Both the position numbers and the translations under genes were made by a program. Source: Pandoraea sp. (GTDB lineage Bacteria > Pseudomonadota > Gammaproteobacteria > Burkholderiales > Burkholderiaceae). Taken from it: a DNA stretch of 64,000 nt. Location of the stretch: the NCBI RefSeq assembly GCF_004297875.1, contig NZ_SCSK01000061.1, forward strand, positions 1 through 64,000, read 5' to 3'. The notes under the pieces are model-generated. The model did no database searches. It saw nothing but the letters and a program-made list of their open reading frames with translations, and had not been told where the DNA came from. Shown piece by piece: positions 18,556 through 26,839 of the stretch (its first letter is position 1; every line of letters begins with the position of its first letter).

Positions 18556-18843
18556 ATGCCGGATGCGCTCAGCAAATCGTTTGCCGTGGTGGTTCATCAC
18601 TACCGTTCGCCGCGCGACTATGCGGTCAGTGTCGAGCGCACCGGCGAGATGCTGCTCAAGAATATCGGCCTATTCACCGACGGCTTCGCCGGCGAGGCGC
18701 GTCTGTTGATGGGGCTGTTTGCCACCGAAGCCCAGGCATGGGCGCTGGCCAATCAACTCAAGCGGTCGCGCACGATGCTCCATGCGCTGCTGCAAACACC
18801 CAAACACCCGACACGCCCGGAGCGGCTGACATCGACCGACTGA
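18556..18843 (+). CDS. Small hypothetical protein
   Basis: The protein has 95 residues and is soluble, with no signal peptide. It opens with DALSKSFAVVVHHYRSPRDY, contains the amphipathic stretch VERTGEMLLKNIGLF, and ends in a basic, proline-rich tail. The ATG at 18556 follows GAGGGAG, a good ribosome site. I do not recognise the family. The 286 bases after it, up to the YgiW gene, hold no further gene that I can support. Confidence 0.6.
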   Translation: MPDALSKSFAVVVHHYRSPRDYAVSVERTGEMLLKNIGLFTDGFAGEARLLMGLFATEAQAWALANQLKRSRTMLHALLQTPKHPTRPERLTSTD

Positions 18844-19129
18844 CGCCTGGACCTCGCAGGCTCCGGCAGACATCGATGCCGCTCGCAGCGACAATCAGCT
18901 CTTTCTTGGCTACTTTTCGGAATCATCCAATCACCCGGCGCACAGCGCCGCCCCATGCGGCTTCCCGCGCGATCATCGCACTCCAATTCGCCTGTTTCTC
19001 CGCGTCAAACCGGCCAGACCCCAACGGCGCCGCGTAAATCGGGGCATCGCCTATGCAAAAATGCTCGCGGTCGCGCCCGGCAAGCAGCCGCCGCGACCGT
19101 GTGTCGAACTTGCAATATTTGGGAGTCAT

Positions 19130-19507
19130 ATGAAAAAAATCATCACGGCAGCCTCTTTGGCGCTGCTCAGCGCCACCGCCATCGCGCAATATATCGGCCC
19201 GGGGCAGAAGCACGGTTATACCGGCCCGTCCGGTGCGCCGGCCACCACCGTCAAGCAACTGCTCGAACAGGGCAAGGACGATCAATACGCCACATTGCGC
19301 GGACGCATCGTGCGCCACCTGGGTGACAAGCACTATCTGTTCGCGGACCAGAGCGGCGAAATCCGGGTAGAAATCAAACCCAAGTATTTTCCGTTGCACC
19401 AGCCGATCGACGAGAAGACGGTGGTCGAGCTCAATGGCAAATTCGACAAGGAATTGCTGGGCAAGGCGGAGTTGGATGTCAAGCAACTACGGGTTATCCC
19501 CAAATAA
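19130..19507 (+). CDS. YgiW/YdeI family periplasmic OB-fold protein
   Basis: The preprotein has 125 residues. The signal peptide MKKIITAASLALLSATAIA ends near residue 19-20. The mature part is the bacterial OB fold: TVKQLLEQGKDDQYATLRGRI, GDKHYLFADQSGEIRVEI and ELNGKFDKELLGKAELDVKQLRVI. Family members are periplasmic stress-tolerance proteins (peroxide, cadmium, acid); ligand unknown. GGGAG (19121-19125) supports the ATG at 19130. Its own terminator follows, so it is monocistronic. Confidence 0.85.
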   Translation: MKKIITAASLALLSATAIAQYIGPGQKHGYTGPSGAPATTVKQLLEQGKDDQYATLRGRIVRHLGDKHYLFADQSGEIRVEIKPKYFPLHQPIDEKTVVELNGKFDKELLGKAELDVKQLRVIPK

Positions 19508-19532
19508 CACTTTTAGCTTCACCCGTGTTTCG

Positions 19533-19557
19533 ACGGCGCAATTCTTGCGCCGTTTTT
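19533..19557 (+). terminator. Terminator after the YgiW/YdeI gene
   Basis: ACGGCGCAA (19533-19541) and TTGCGCCGT (19545-19553) form a perfect 9-bp stem with loop TTC and a following T run, 25 bp after the stop codon. Confidence 0.85.
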
Positions 19558-19880
19558 GTGCGGCGTGCCCCGTCGAGCGTGCTGCGCCCGCACAAAATTG
19601 AAGCTTGTCCGGCATGGGCATAACTTGACGAACCCATCACTTATCCACAAAAACACTGAACAACTTTGTTGATAACTTGCCGATCACCTTTTTCCGTATG
19701 GCCGGAATCGGGCGTGCTGAAAAATCGGGCTGCGCCCGCCGATCATTCGTGCTCCCGGATGGTCAACCCCGTGCACATCACGCATGCATCATGTGCTGCT
19801 GCCATCGGCCTATGGTAGAGTCGAGCGATTCGCGATAAGCCTTATCGCACATAGCTTTCCCCGTCGATATGAGGTCCCCC
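19558..19880. other. Intergenic region with a single DnaA-box match
   Basis: No gene is supported in this stretch. It holds one perfect match to the DnaA box TTATCCACA at 19641-19649 and is moderately AT-rich around 19620-19690. A promoter for the following FMN reductase gene presumably lies near its right end, but no clear -35/-10 pair stands out. Confidence 0.4.
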
Positions 19881-20441
19881 ATGAGTAACGCCCCCATCAC
19901 CGTGCTGGGCATTTCCGGCAGCCTGCGCAAGCGGTCATACAACACCGCGGCACTCGATGCCGCCATTGAACTCGCACCGCCGGGCATGACGCTGCTCAAA
20001 GCCGATATCTCGGATCTGCCACTCTATAATGAAGACTTGCACACCGACGTCTATCCGGAAATGGTCGAGCGCTTTCGCAAGCAGATCCATGCCGCCGACG
20101 CGCTGCTGTTCGTGACGCCCGAATACAATTATTCGATACCCGGCGTGTTGAAGAATGCCATCGACTGGGCCTCGCGCCCGCCCGCGCAGCCGTTTGCCGG
20201 CAAGCCCGCCGCCATCATGGGCGTGAGCCCCGGCGCGATCGGCACCGCCCGGGCGCAATACCATCTGCGGCAGGTGGCCGTGTTCCTCGACCTGAAACTG
20301 GTCAACAAGCCGGAAGTCATGATCGGCGGCGCCAAGGATCGCTTCGACGAAGCCGGCAAGCTGATCCACGAACCGACCCGCGAGTTCGTGCGACAGTTGC
20401 TCGTATCGCTGCACGACTGGGCCACCCTCCTGAAAAAATAA
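19881..20441 (+). CDS. NADPH-dependent FMN reductase family protein
   Basis: This flavodoxin-fold reductase has 186 residues and is cytoplasmic. The phosphate-binding loop for FMN is GISGSLRKRSYNTAAL near the N-terminus; the isoalloxazine-side motif is PEYNYSIPGVLKNAIDWAS. Family members (ChrR/YieF-like) reduce quinones, azo dyes or chromate with NAD(P)H. The ATG at 19881 is preceded by GAGGT; an ATG 12 bp earlier lies inside that ribosome site. It sits alone on the plus strand ahead of srkA. Confidence 0.85.
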   Translation: MSNAPITVLGISGSLRKRSYNTAALDAAIELAPPGMTLLKADISDLPLYNEDLHTDVYPEMVERFRKQIHAADALLFVTPEYNYSIPGVLKNAIDWASRPPAQPFAGKPAAIMGVSPGAIGTARAQYHLRQVAVFLDLKLVNKPEVMIGGAKDRFDEAGKLIHEPTREFVRQLLVSLHDWATLLKK

Positions 20442-20507
20442 GGTCGCGCTCGTCCCGCAACGCCAGTAAGTCAAGCAATTCATCCATGTGCAGGGCACAA
20501 TAGCGCC

Positions 20508-21503
20508 ATGCACATGGATTCCACCCCACACCCCTTCTCCACCCTGATGCCCGAGCTCGTGCTGGACGCACTCGACAGCCTCGGGGTGCGCTGCGACGGC
20601 CGCCTGCTGGCGCTCAACAGTTACGAAAATCGCGTCTATCAGGCGGGCATCGAAGACGCGGCGCCACTGGTCGTCAAGTTCTATCGGCCGCATCGCTGGC
20701 GCACCGAGGCGATCCTCGAAGAGCATGCGTTCACGCAGGAACTGGCCGAGCGCGAAATTCCGGTCGTCGCGCCGCTGGTGTTCGACGGCCGCACGCTGCA
20801 CCGCTACGGCACCTTCGAGTTCGCCGTCTTTCCCCGGCGCGGCGGGCGCGCCCCCGAGCTGCAGGACCCCGACACCCTGGCCTGGCTCGGCCGATTCATT
20901 GGACGCATTCACGCAGTCGGCCGCACTGCGGCGTACCTTCACCGCGACACGCTCGATTCGCGCAGCTTTGGCAGCGAGCCGCGCGACTATCTGTGGCAAC
21001 ACGATTTCATTCCGGCCGATCTGCGCGAGGCCTGGCGCAGCGTTGTCGATCTGGCTCTCGAAGGTGTCGATCGCTGCTTCGCGCGCGCGGGCAACGTATC
21101 GACGCTGCGCCTGCACGGCGACTGCCACGCGGGCAACGTGCTATGGACCGATACCGGCCCGCATTTCGTGGATTTCGACGACAGCCGGATGGGTCCGGCG
21201 ATGCAGGATCTATGGATGCTGCTCTCGGGCGAGCGCGCCGACATGACGCGCCAATTGGCCGAGGTGCTCGATGGCTATCAGGACTTCGCCGAGTTCGATG
21301 CGCGCGAGCTGCATCTGATCGAAGCCCTGCGCACGCTGCGTCTGATCCACTACAGCGCATGGATCGCGCGCCGTTGGGACGACCCGGCCTTTCCCGCGGC
21401 GTTCCCGTGGTTCAATACCCAGCGCTATTGGCAGGATCGTATTCTGGAATTGCGCGAACAAATCGCGCTGATGGACGAAGCGCCGCTGAACTGGTTCGGG
21501 TAA
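20508..21503 (+). CDS. srkA: Stress response kinase A (SrkA/YihE/RdoA)
   Basis: The protein has 331 residues, almost the same as E. coli SrkA. It has the aminoglycoside-phosphotransferase-like fold: SYENRVYQ near residue 38, VVKFYRP with the ATP-binding lysine, catalytic Asp205 in LHGDCHAGNVLW, and the metal-binding FVDFDDSRMGP (220-230). SrkA is a Ser/Thr kinase of envelope and oxidative stress that counters toxin-driven death in E. coli. Start 20508 or 20514 are both possible. The stop codon lies inside a hairpin shared with the convergent livF. Confidence 0.9.
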   Translation: MHMDSTPHPFSTLMPELVLDALDSLGVRCDGRLLALNSYENRVYQAGIEDAAPLVVKFYRPHRWRTEAILEEHAFTQELAEREIPVVAPLVFDGRTLHRYGTFEFAVFPRRGGRAPELQDPDTLAWLGRFIGRIHAVGRTAAYLHRDTLDSRSFGSEPRDYLWQHDFIPADLREAWRSVVDLALEGVDRCFARAGNVSTLRLHGDCHAGNVLWTDTGPHFVDFDDSRMGPAMQDLWMLLSGERADMTRQLAEVLDGYQDFAEFDARELHLIEALRTLRLIHYSAWIARRWDDPAFPAAFPWFNTQRYWQDRILELREQIALMDEAPLNWFG

Positions 21504-21520
21504 GCCCGGCGGCTTACCCG
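21497..21520. terminator. Hairpin spanning both convergent stop codons
   Basis: CGGGTAAGCC (21497-21506) and GGCTTACCCG (21511-21520) form a perfect 10-bp stem with a CGGC loop. The left arm holds the srkA stop TAA, and the right arm holds the livF stop on the minus strand. There is no T run, so termination may be weak or the hairpin may only protect 3' ends. Confidence 0.5.
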
Positions 21521-22227
21521 GTGACGCCGAAGTAAGCGCGCCGCAGCGCGTCGTCGGCGTGCAGCGCCTCGACCGTGCCGCTGAAACCGACCCGCCCGCC
21601 CGAGAGCGTCACGACGTGATCGGCCAGCTCGAGAAATTTGATGTTCTGTTCAGCGATCAGCAATGACAGGCCGGTATTGCGGAATCGGCCAAGCACCTGG
21701 ATCACTTCCTGCACGAACAGCGGCGAGAGCCCGGCCGACGGTTCATCCATCACCAGCAGCTTGGGGTCGCCGGCAAGCGCCTTGGCAATGCCGACCATCT
21801 TGCGCTGACCGCCCGACAGACTGCTGGCCAGCGCCTTGCGGCGCGTGGCGATGGCCGGGAAAACGTCATACAGCTCGTCCATGCGTTCGCGCAGCCGCTC
21901 GGCCGGCGTGAACTGTCCGCCGATGCGAATGTTCTCGTCAATCGACAGCCCCGGAAAGCAACCGATCTCCGACATATAGGAAATGCCGGCGCGCACCCGC
22001 TTGTCGGTGCGCGCGTGGGTCAGGTCGGCCCCCTCGAAAATGATCTCGCCCTGCCACGGCTTGATCAATCCCATGATGGTCTTGATCAGGGTGGTCTTGC
22101 CCGCGCCATTGGCGCCCAGCAGCACCACCGTCTGGGCGCGCTGGACCTGCAGGTCAGCGCCCCACAGCACCTGCACGCGGCCATAGCCGGCCTGCAGGTT
22201 CTTCACACTGAAAATTTCACTCGCCAT
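21514..22227 (-). CDS. livF: Branched-chain amino acid-type ABC transporter ATP-binding protein LivF
   Basis: This 237-residue ATPase subunit of an import complex has Walker A LLGANGAGKTTLIKT, the signature LSGGQRKMVGIAKAL, Walker B LLVMDEPSAGLSP and the switch histidine region replaced by LLIAEQN, as usual in LivF. The start at 22227 overlaps the livG stop by 11 bp, indicating tight coupling. Last gene of livKHMGF. Confidence 0.92.
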   Translation of the reverse strand: MASEIFSVKNLQAGYGRVQVLWGADLQVQRAQTVVLLGANGAGKTTLIKTIMGLIKPWQGEIIFEGADLTHARTDKRVRAGISYMSEIGCFPGLSIDENIRIGGQFTPAERLRERMDELYDVFPAIATRRKALASSLSGGQRKMVGIAKALAGDPKLLVMDEPSAGLSPLFVQEVIQVLGRFRNTGLSLLIAEQNIKFLELADHVVTLSGGRVGFSGTVEALHADDALRRAYFGVTG

Positions 22228-22990
22228 GAGAGGTTCCCAGAAACACTTCGACCACCTGAGGATCCTGCACTGCGGCGGCCAGCTTGCCCTCGAAAATCTC
22301 CTTACCGGCATTGAGCACGATCACGCGATCGGTAACCGCCTCGAGAAACCCCATCAAGTGCTCGACCACCACTACCGCCACGCCCGAGCGGGCGATCGTG
22401 CGTAAATGCTCGGCCACATGCCCCATCTCGCCGGGATTCAGCCCGGCAGCCAGTTCATCGACGCACAGCAACTTGGGCTTGGTCGCCAGCGCGCGCGCCA
22501 GGTCGAGCATCTTCTGCTGAATACTGTTGAGTTCGTCGGCACGCCGCTCTGCCTGATCGGCAAGATCGAGCATCTCGAGAATGCGCGCCACATCGGCGTC
22601 ACCCGCTCCACGCGCGCCATAGGTCGCGGCGATCTCGACGTTCTGCGCCACCGTCAGGCTCAAGAACGGCTTGGGAATCTGGAAGGTTCGGTTGATGCCG
22701 GCATGCACCAGCTTGTGCGACGGCAAGCCGCCGATCTCGCGTCCCTCGAACTCGATGGCGCCGCCGCTCGGGGCATAGATACCGGTGATCACATTGATGC
22801 ACGTGGTCTTGCCCGAGCCGTTCGGGCCGACCAGGCCGACCACTTCGCCCGCATGCACGTTCAGGCTCACCTGGTCGAGCGCGACGAACCCGCCGAAGCG
22901 CTTGACCAGTTGCTTGACCGCCAAAAGCGGCGCGCCCTTGGCCGAGCCGGCCGATGCCGGCCTGTCGATTACTTCAGGGGACATCGACAC
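22217..22990 (-). CDS. livG: Branched-chain amino acid-type ABC transporter ATP-binding protein LivG
   Basis: This 257-residue ATPase subunit has Walker A VGPNGSGKTTCINVITG and the LivG insertion THKLVHAGINRTFQIPKPF-like (here SHKLVHAGINRTFQIP). The signature is unusual: LNSIQQKMLDLARAL stands where LSYGQQRRLEIARAL is expected, so the conserved Gly is Ile; Walker B reads LLCVDELAAGLNP with Leu for the usual Pro. Such forms occur in some LivG-like lineages, so it is probably functional as a heterodimer with LivF. It overlaps livM by 17 bp and livF by 11 bp. Confidence 0.88.
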   Translation of the reverse strand: MSMSPEVIDRPASAGSAKGAPLLAVKQLVKRFGGFVALDQVSLNVHAGEVVGLVGPNGSGKTTCINVITGIYAPSGGAIEFEGREIGGLPSHKLVHAGINRTFQIPKPFLSLTVAQNVEIAATYGARGAGDADVARILEMLDLADQAERRADELNSIQQKMLDLARALATKPKLLCVDELAAGLNPGEMGHVAEHLRTIARSGVAVVVVEHLMGFLEAVTDRVIVLNAGKEIFEGKLAAAVQDPQVVEVFLGTSHGE

Positions 22991-23897
22991 CTCGCCGCTG
23001 TAAGAGGGATGTCAGGCCGTTGGGCAGGAACAGCACCAACAGCATGATCAGCGCCCCATAGATCAATTGAAAATATTGAGGAGTGGAAATGCCGATTGCG
23101 TTGTACAGCCCATAGAGCAGCAACACGCCGAGCACCGGACCGGTCACCGTCGCGACACCGCCGAACAGGGCGAACACCAGCGCGAACACGCTGAACTCGG
23201 CGCTGAACACCGTCTCCGGATAAAACACCGACACATACCAGGCGAAATCGCTGCCGATCAATCCGGCAATCAGCGCCGAGAGCAGCCACGCGACCGTGCG
23301 CCCGCGCACCACCGCCACGCCAGCCATCGACGCGCTGATCGGATCGTCCTTGATCGCCTGCAGCGACAGGCCGAAGCGCGAGTTGCGAAGATAGATCACC
23401 AGCAGTAGCGTGGCGGCCAGGATCAGCACACCGATGTGATAACTCAGTTGCGGATTGAACACCCCGGACAGGCTCACGCCATAGGGCCCCTTGGTCAGCG
23501 ACTCCAGGCTCGGGTTGGAGATGACCTGATAGGCGGCCAGTGCGGCGGCCAGATTGGCAATCGCGAAATAAGCGCCGGACAGCCGCAGCAGCGGCGTCAG
23601 CACCACGCCCAGCAGCACGGCGGCCGCGGCGCCGAACAGCATGCCCACCAGCGGCGATGCGTGCAGGTGCATCACTGCCAGCGCGAAACCATACGCGCCC
23701 GCGCCGAAGAATCCGACGAACCCGAACGGCAGATACCCGGTGAACCCGTAAATCACATTGACGCCTTGCGCCAGGACCAGGTAGACCAGAAAATTGAACA
23801 GCAGCAACTGATTCGAATAGACATGCGGCAGTACCAGTGCGGCGCCCACTACGGGCACCAGCACCAGCAGGATATGGCGCAGGAACTTAGCACTCAT
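22974..23897 (-). CDS. livM: Branched-chain amino acid-type ABC transporter permease LivM
   Basis: This 307-residue membrane permease has about ten hydrophobic segments. Family landmarks are LAQGVNVIYGFTGYLPFGFVGFFGAGAYG, LSGAYFAIANLA and the cytoplasmic EAA-like loop LQAIKDDPISASMAGVAV. The ATG at 23897 starts MSAKFLRHILL; the open frame further upstream overlaps livH and has no family match. It forms the translocation pore with LivH. Confidence 0.9.
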   Translation of the reverse strand: MSAKFLRHILLVLVPVVGAALVLPHVYSNQLLLFNFLVYLVLAQGVNVIYGFTGYLPFGFVGFFGAGAYGFALAVMHLHASPLVGMLFGAAAAVLLGVVLTPLLRLSGAYFAIANLAAALAAYQVISNPSLESLTKGPYGVSLSGVFNPQLSYHIGVLILAATLLLVIYLRNSRFGLSLQAIKDDPISASMAGVAVVRGRTVAWLLSALIAGLIGSDFAWYVSVFYPETVFSAEFSVFALVFALFGGVATVTGPVLGVLLLYGLYNAIGISTPQYFQLIYGALIMLLVLFLPNGLTSLLQRRGVDVP

Positions 23898-23929
23898 GAA
23901 TGTGACCGTCGATAAGGGGGAGATGAGCG

Positions 23930-24805
23930 CTAGGCACTGCGCACCTTTTTGCCCAACAAACCGCTGGGCCGGATCAGCAGGATCAGGATCAGCAGCACAT
24001 AAGGCAGCAGGCCGGCCCACGAGCTGAAGTAGGTCTGCATCAGCATCTCGGAGACGCCGTAAATCAGGCCGCCCAGCACCGTGCCCATCGGGCTGCCCAG
24101 CGAGCCGATCACTATCACCGCGAACGACTGGATATTGATGTCGACGCCCATGGCCGGGCCGAAGCTGCCCAGCATGAACGGCGCGAACACCCCGCCGACG
24201 GCCGCCAGGGCCAGGCCTACGCCGAACGCAATGGCGGAGACCCGGTTCACGTCGATACCGGTGGCCAGCGCTTCGTCGCGATGCACCATCACTGCGCGCG
24301 TCAAACGGCCCAGGCGCGTGCGATAGAGGTAAAGATACAGGCATCCCACGGCCACCGCGCTGACCGCTCCACTGACGATCCACGCCGAGGGCAAGTTCTG
24401 GCCGAGTACATGCATCGGCGCGGTGCCCAGCACCCGCCCGGGAATCGAGCGATCGCTCGGCCCGAAACCGATCGTGGTGATCGCCTCGATCACCTGGCTG
24501 AAGCCGAAGAACAGGATGATCGACAACATCTCCGGATCCTTGGCCTTGAGCAGCCGGGGCACCAGCAGGTAATACAGCGGAATGCCCAGCGCGATGAAAC
24601 CGACCGTGACGATCAGCACCGTCGCGATCGGATGAATGTGGAACAGGCTATAGAGCCAGAACGCGGAGAACGCGCCCAGCATCAGAAAATCGCCGTGGGC
24701 CAGGTTGACGATGCGCATCACCCCGAAAACGAGGTTCAGCCCCAGCCCCACCAGGCAGAAATACAGGCCAAAAACCAGGCCGGCGGTAATCGAATAAGTC
24801 AGCAT
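23930..24805 (-). CDS. livH: Branched-chain amino acid-type ABC transporter permease LivH
   Basis: This 291-residue membrane permease opens with ITAGLVFGLYFCLVGLGLNLVFGVMRIVNLAHGDFLMLGAF, which is diagnostic for LivH. The cytoplasmic loop reads RAVMVHRDEALATGIDVNRV, the EAA-like contact with the ATPases. It lies 65 bp after the binding-protein gene and 32 bp before livM in one transcript. Confidence 0.92.
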   Translation of the reverse strand: MLTYSITAGLVFGLYFCLVGLGLNLVFGVMRIVNLAHGDFLMLGAFSAFWLYSLFHIHPIATVLIVTVGFIALGIPLYYLLVPRLLKAKDPEMLSIILFFGFSQVIEAITTIGFGPSDRSIPGRVLGTAPMHVLGQNLPSAWIVSGAVSAVAVGCLYLYLYRTRLGRLTRAVMVHRDEALATGIDVNRVSAIAFGVGLALAAVGGVFAPFMLGSFGPAMGVDINIQSFAVIVIGSLGSPMGTVLGGLIYGVSEMLMQTYFSSWAGLLPYVLLILILLIRPSGLLGKKVRSA

Positions 24806-24870
24806 CCGTCTACCTCCGGCCTACCCGTGAGAGACATTCGCGGCACGGTCATCAAGGGTACTGCTCCAGT

Positions 24871-26127
24871 TTATTGCTGCGGCGCCGGATAGATCGGTTT
24901 GCCAGTGGCAACTTCAGGCGGATACACCACCGTGAATTTCACGCTGCCCTTGCCGTCGGGAATGACCTGGCCCAGCGGCGTGATTTCACCGATCTGCGCG
25001 CCTGTTTCATCGATCTGGAAAGTACCGTCCAGCGTCTTGAGTTTGCCGGAGAAATCGCCGATGGTCTTGCGCAGTGCCAGTTGATCCATGCTCGGCGTTT
25101 TCGCCAGCGCATTCTCGAGCACCAGGCCCGTGGTATAGCCAGCGACTGCGTTAAAGCCGAAAGTGATCTTGCCGCCAGCGTTCTTCTTCTCCCATGCGGC
25201 GCGGTAGTCGTCCAGCCCCATGCCGAATTCCGGCTTGTAGTGCAGCACCGACGAGGTCACGTACGTATAGGTGTACTGCATCGCCTTGGCGCCGGCGGTC
25301 TCGAGCAGGTGCGACGTTTCCAGACCCGAATAGATATTGAAGACGAAGTTGAACTTCACCCCGGAGTCCTGCAGGTTGCGCAGGAAGGCGATATCGTTGT
25401 TGGGATAGCCGAGTTCGACCACGGCGTCAGGATTGGTCGCCTTGATGTTGTTGATCAGCACCGTGTAATTGGTGGTGCTGGTCGGCACGCCCTGGTCATA
25501 GACGATCTTGACCTTCGAGCCGGCCGCCTTGATGAAATTGCGCACGGCGGTGGCCTGCGTCCCGGTGAAATCGTTGGTCGCATACAGCAGCGCCACGCGC
25601 TTGACACCCAGTTTCGCGCCGTCGGTGGTCAGGAAGTCGGCGACATACTTCGGCCAGATGCTCGACACGGGATCGGCCGTCAGCACGATATAGGGATTGT
25701 CCTTGGAGAAAAACGAAGCGCCGGTGCCGGTCTGGTCGATCAGCAGCATCTTGTGCTCGCGTGCGATCGGCACCGCCACCGAGGTCAGCACCGAACCGGA
25801 ATCGGCCACCAGAAGGTCGACCTTGTCTTGCGTGATCAGCTGGTTATAGAGCGTGGCGGCAGTCGCCGTATTGCTCTGATCGTCGTAAGCGACCAGCTTG
25901 ATGGGAATCTTTTTGTTGTAGGGCTTGACGAACACGCCGCCCTCGGCGTTCTTTTGCTCGACCCAGAATTTGAGGCCGGAGTAAACCGGCATCGAGATCG
26001 CCGCGAAAGCGCCCGAAGAAGCATAGAGCGTCCCGATTTTTATTTCGGACGGTGCAGCTGGCGCGGCGTGCGCACTGACTGTTAGGACTGCTGCTGCGAC
26101 AAAACCCGTAACCATTCTAGTCAGCAT
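24871..26127 (-). CDS. Periplasmic substrate-binding protein of a Liv-type ABC transporter
   Basis: The preprotein has 418 residues. The signal peptide MLTRMVTGFVAAAVLTVSAHA has an Ala-rich cleavage site. The mature protein is a type I periplasmic binding protein: EIKIGTLYASSGAFAAISMPVYSGLKFWVEQKNAEGGV, then VDLLVADSGSVLTSVAVPIARE. AAGGAGAG precedes the ATG at 26127. It is first in the livKHMGF operon and defines its substrate, which could be an amino acid, amide or aromatic acid; sequence alone does not say. Confidence 0.9.
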   Translation of the reverse strand: MLTRMVTGFVAAAVLTVSAHAAPAAPSEIKIGTLYASSGAFAAISMPVYSGLKFWVEQKNAEGGVFVKPYNKKIPIKLVAYDDQSNTATAATLYNQLITQDKVDLLVADSGSVLTSVAVPIAREHKMLLIDQTGTGASFFSKDNPYIVLTADPVSSIWPKYVADFLTTDGAKLGVKRVALLYATNDFTGTQATAVRNFIKAAGSKVKIVYDQGVPTSTTNYTVLINNIKATNPDAVVELGYPNNDIAFLRNLQDSGVKFNFVFNIYSGLETSHLLETAGAKAMQYTYTYVTSSVLHYKPEFGMGLDDYRAAWEKKNAGGKITFGFNAVAGYTTGLVLENALAKTPSMDQLALRKTIGDFSGKLKTLDGTFQIDETGAQIGEITPLGQVIPDGKGSVKFTVVYPPEVATGKPIYPAPQQ

Positions 26128-26839
26128 CGTGTCTCTCCTTATTACCCTTATGAGGTTATTACAAAACTTTGCCATGCCTATTCGTCATTGCATACCCGTG
26201 TTGCCCCTAATTTCCTTCCTGCCAATACTGCCTTCCGTCGTGCTTAGGGCTACTGCGCGAGCAGGCGCGCAACGGATGCGGCGTCGGGCCCGCGTCGTTC
26301 GGGTCGAAGAGCAATCGGCCGGGGCAACGGTTGCCCGCCGCCCGGTCTGGGTGGATGGGACGGATGTTCGAGAGAATATCGCGCACGTGCCGACGGTCCT
26401 GACCCCGAACCGGAACACCGTGTGTTTTGATTGACTCCGCGCATCGCGGCATGGCGACCGTCGCGGCAACTACGCCCCCGTATCAGCCAGCGAACCGCCT
26501 CGGCGCCACGGTATTCCGCGTTGTTCGCTTGCGAAAACACGGACATCACCGGACCCGGCAAAAGCGCCGGCCAGCGTAATGATCATCTACCCAATGGAAG
26601 GTCTCCTTTGTGACTGCTATCGATTTTTTTCTTTTAAGCCCAACGGTCCAACCTGTGCGCATTAGCCTGAACCTGGCCTCCAGGGTTGTCAAGTCATAAG
26701 TGTCGCCGGCCCACGCGATCGGGCCACGGCAGGGCCATCCCGGCTCGGCCAGTGCCAACCGGTTTCTGGCCAAGTGCCGGATCGACGGGGCTGGCAAGTG
26801 ATCCGGGTGCGGCGTGCCGCCCGCTCTCGCGCGGCGCGC
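26128..26839. other. Intergenic region without a supported gene
   Basis: These 712 bases lie upstream of the liv operon and downstream of the MHS carrier gene. Short open frames on both strands lack ribosome sites and family resemblance. The part next to the liv start (26128-26210) is AT-richer, as is 26605-26660 with a T-rich tract (26623-26637), so promoter or terminator elements are likely there; I cannot place them with confidence. Confidence 0.4.

Noticed and set aside
19641..19649. Perfect DnaA box TTATCCACA as sign of a replication origin
   Set aside because: Only one box is present, with no cluster, no AT-rich unwinding element and no dnaA, dnaN or parAB genes nearby.
26546..26797. 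Minus-strand frame of 83 codons in the gap upstream of the liv operon
   Set aside because: No ribosome site, no family similarity, and composition typical of chance frames.
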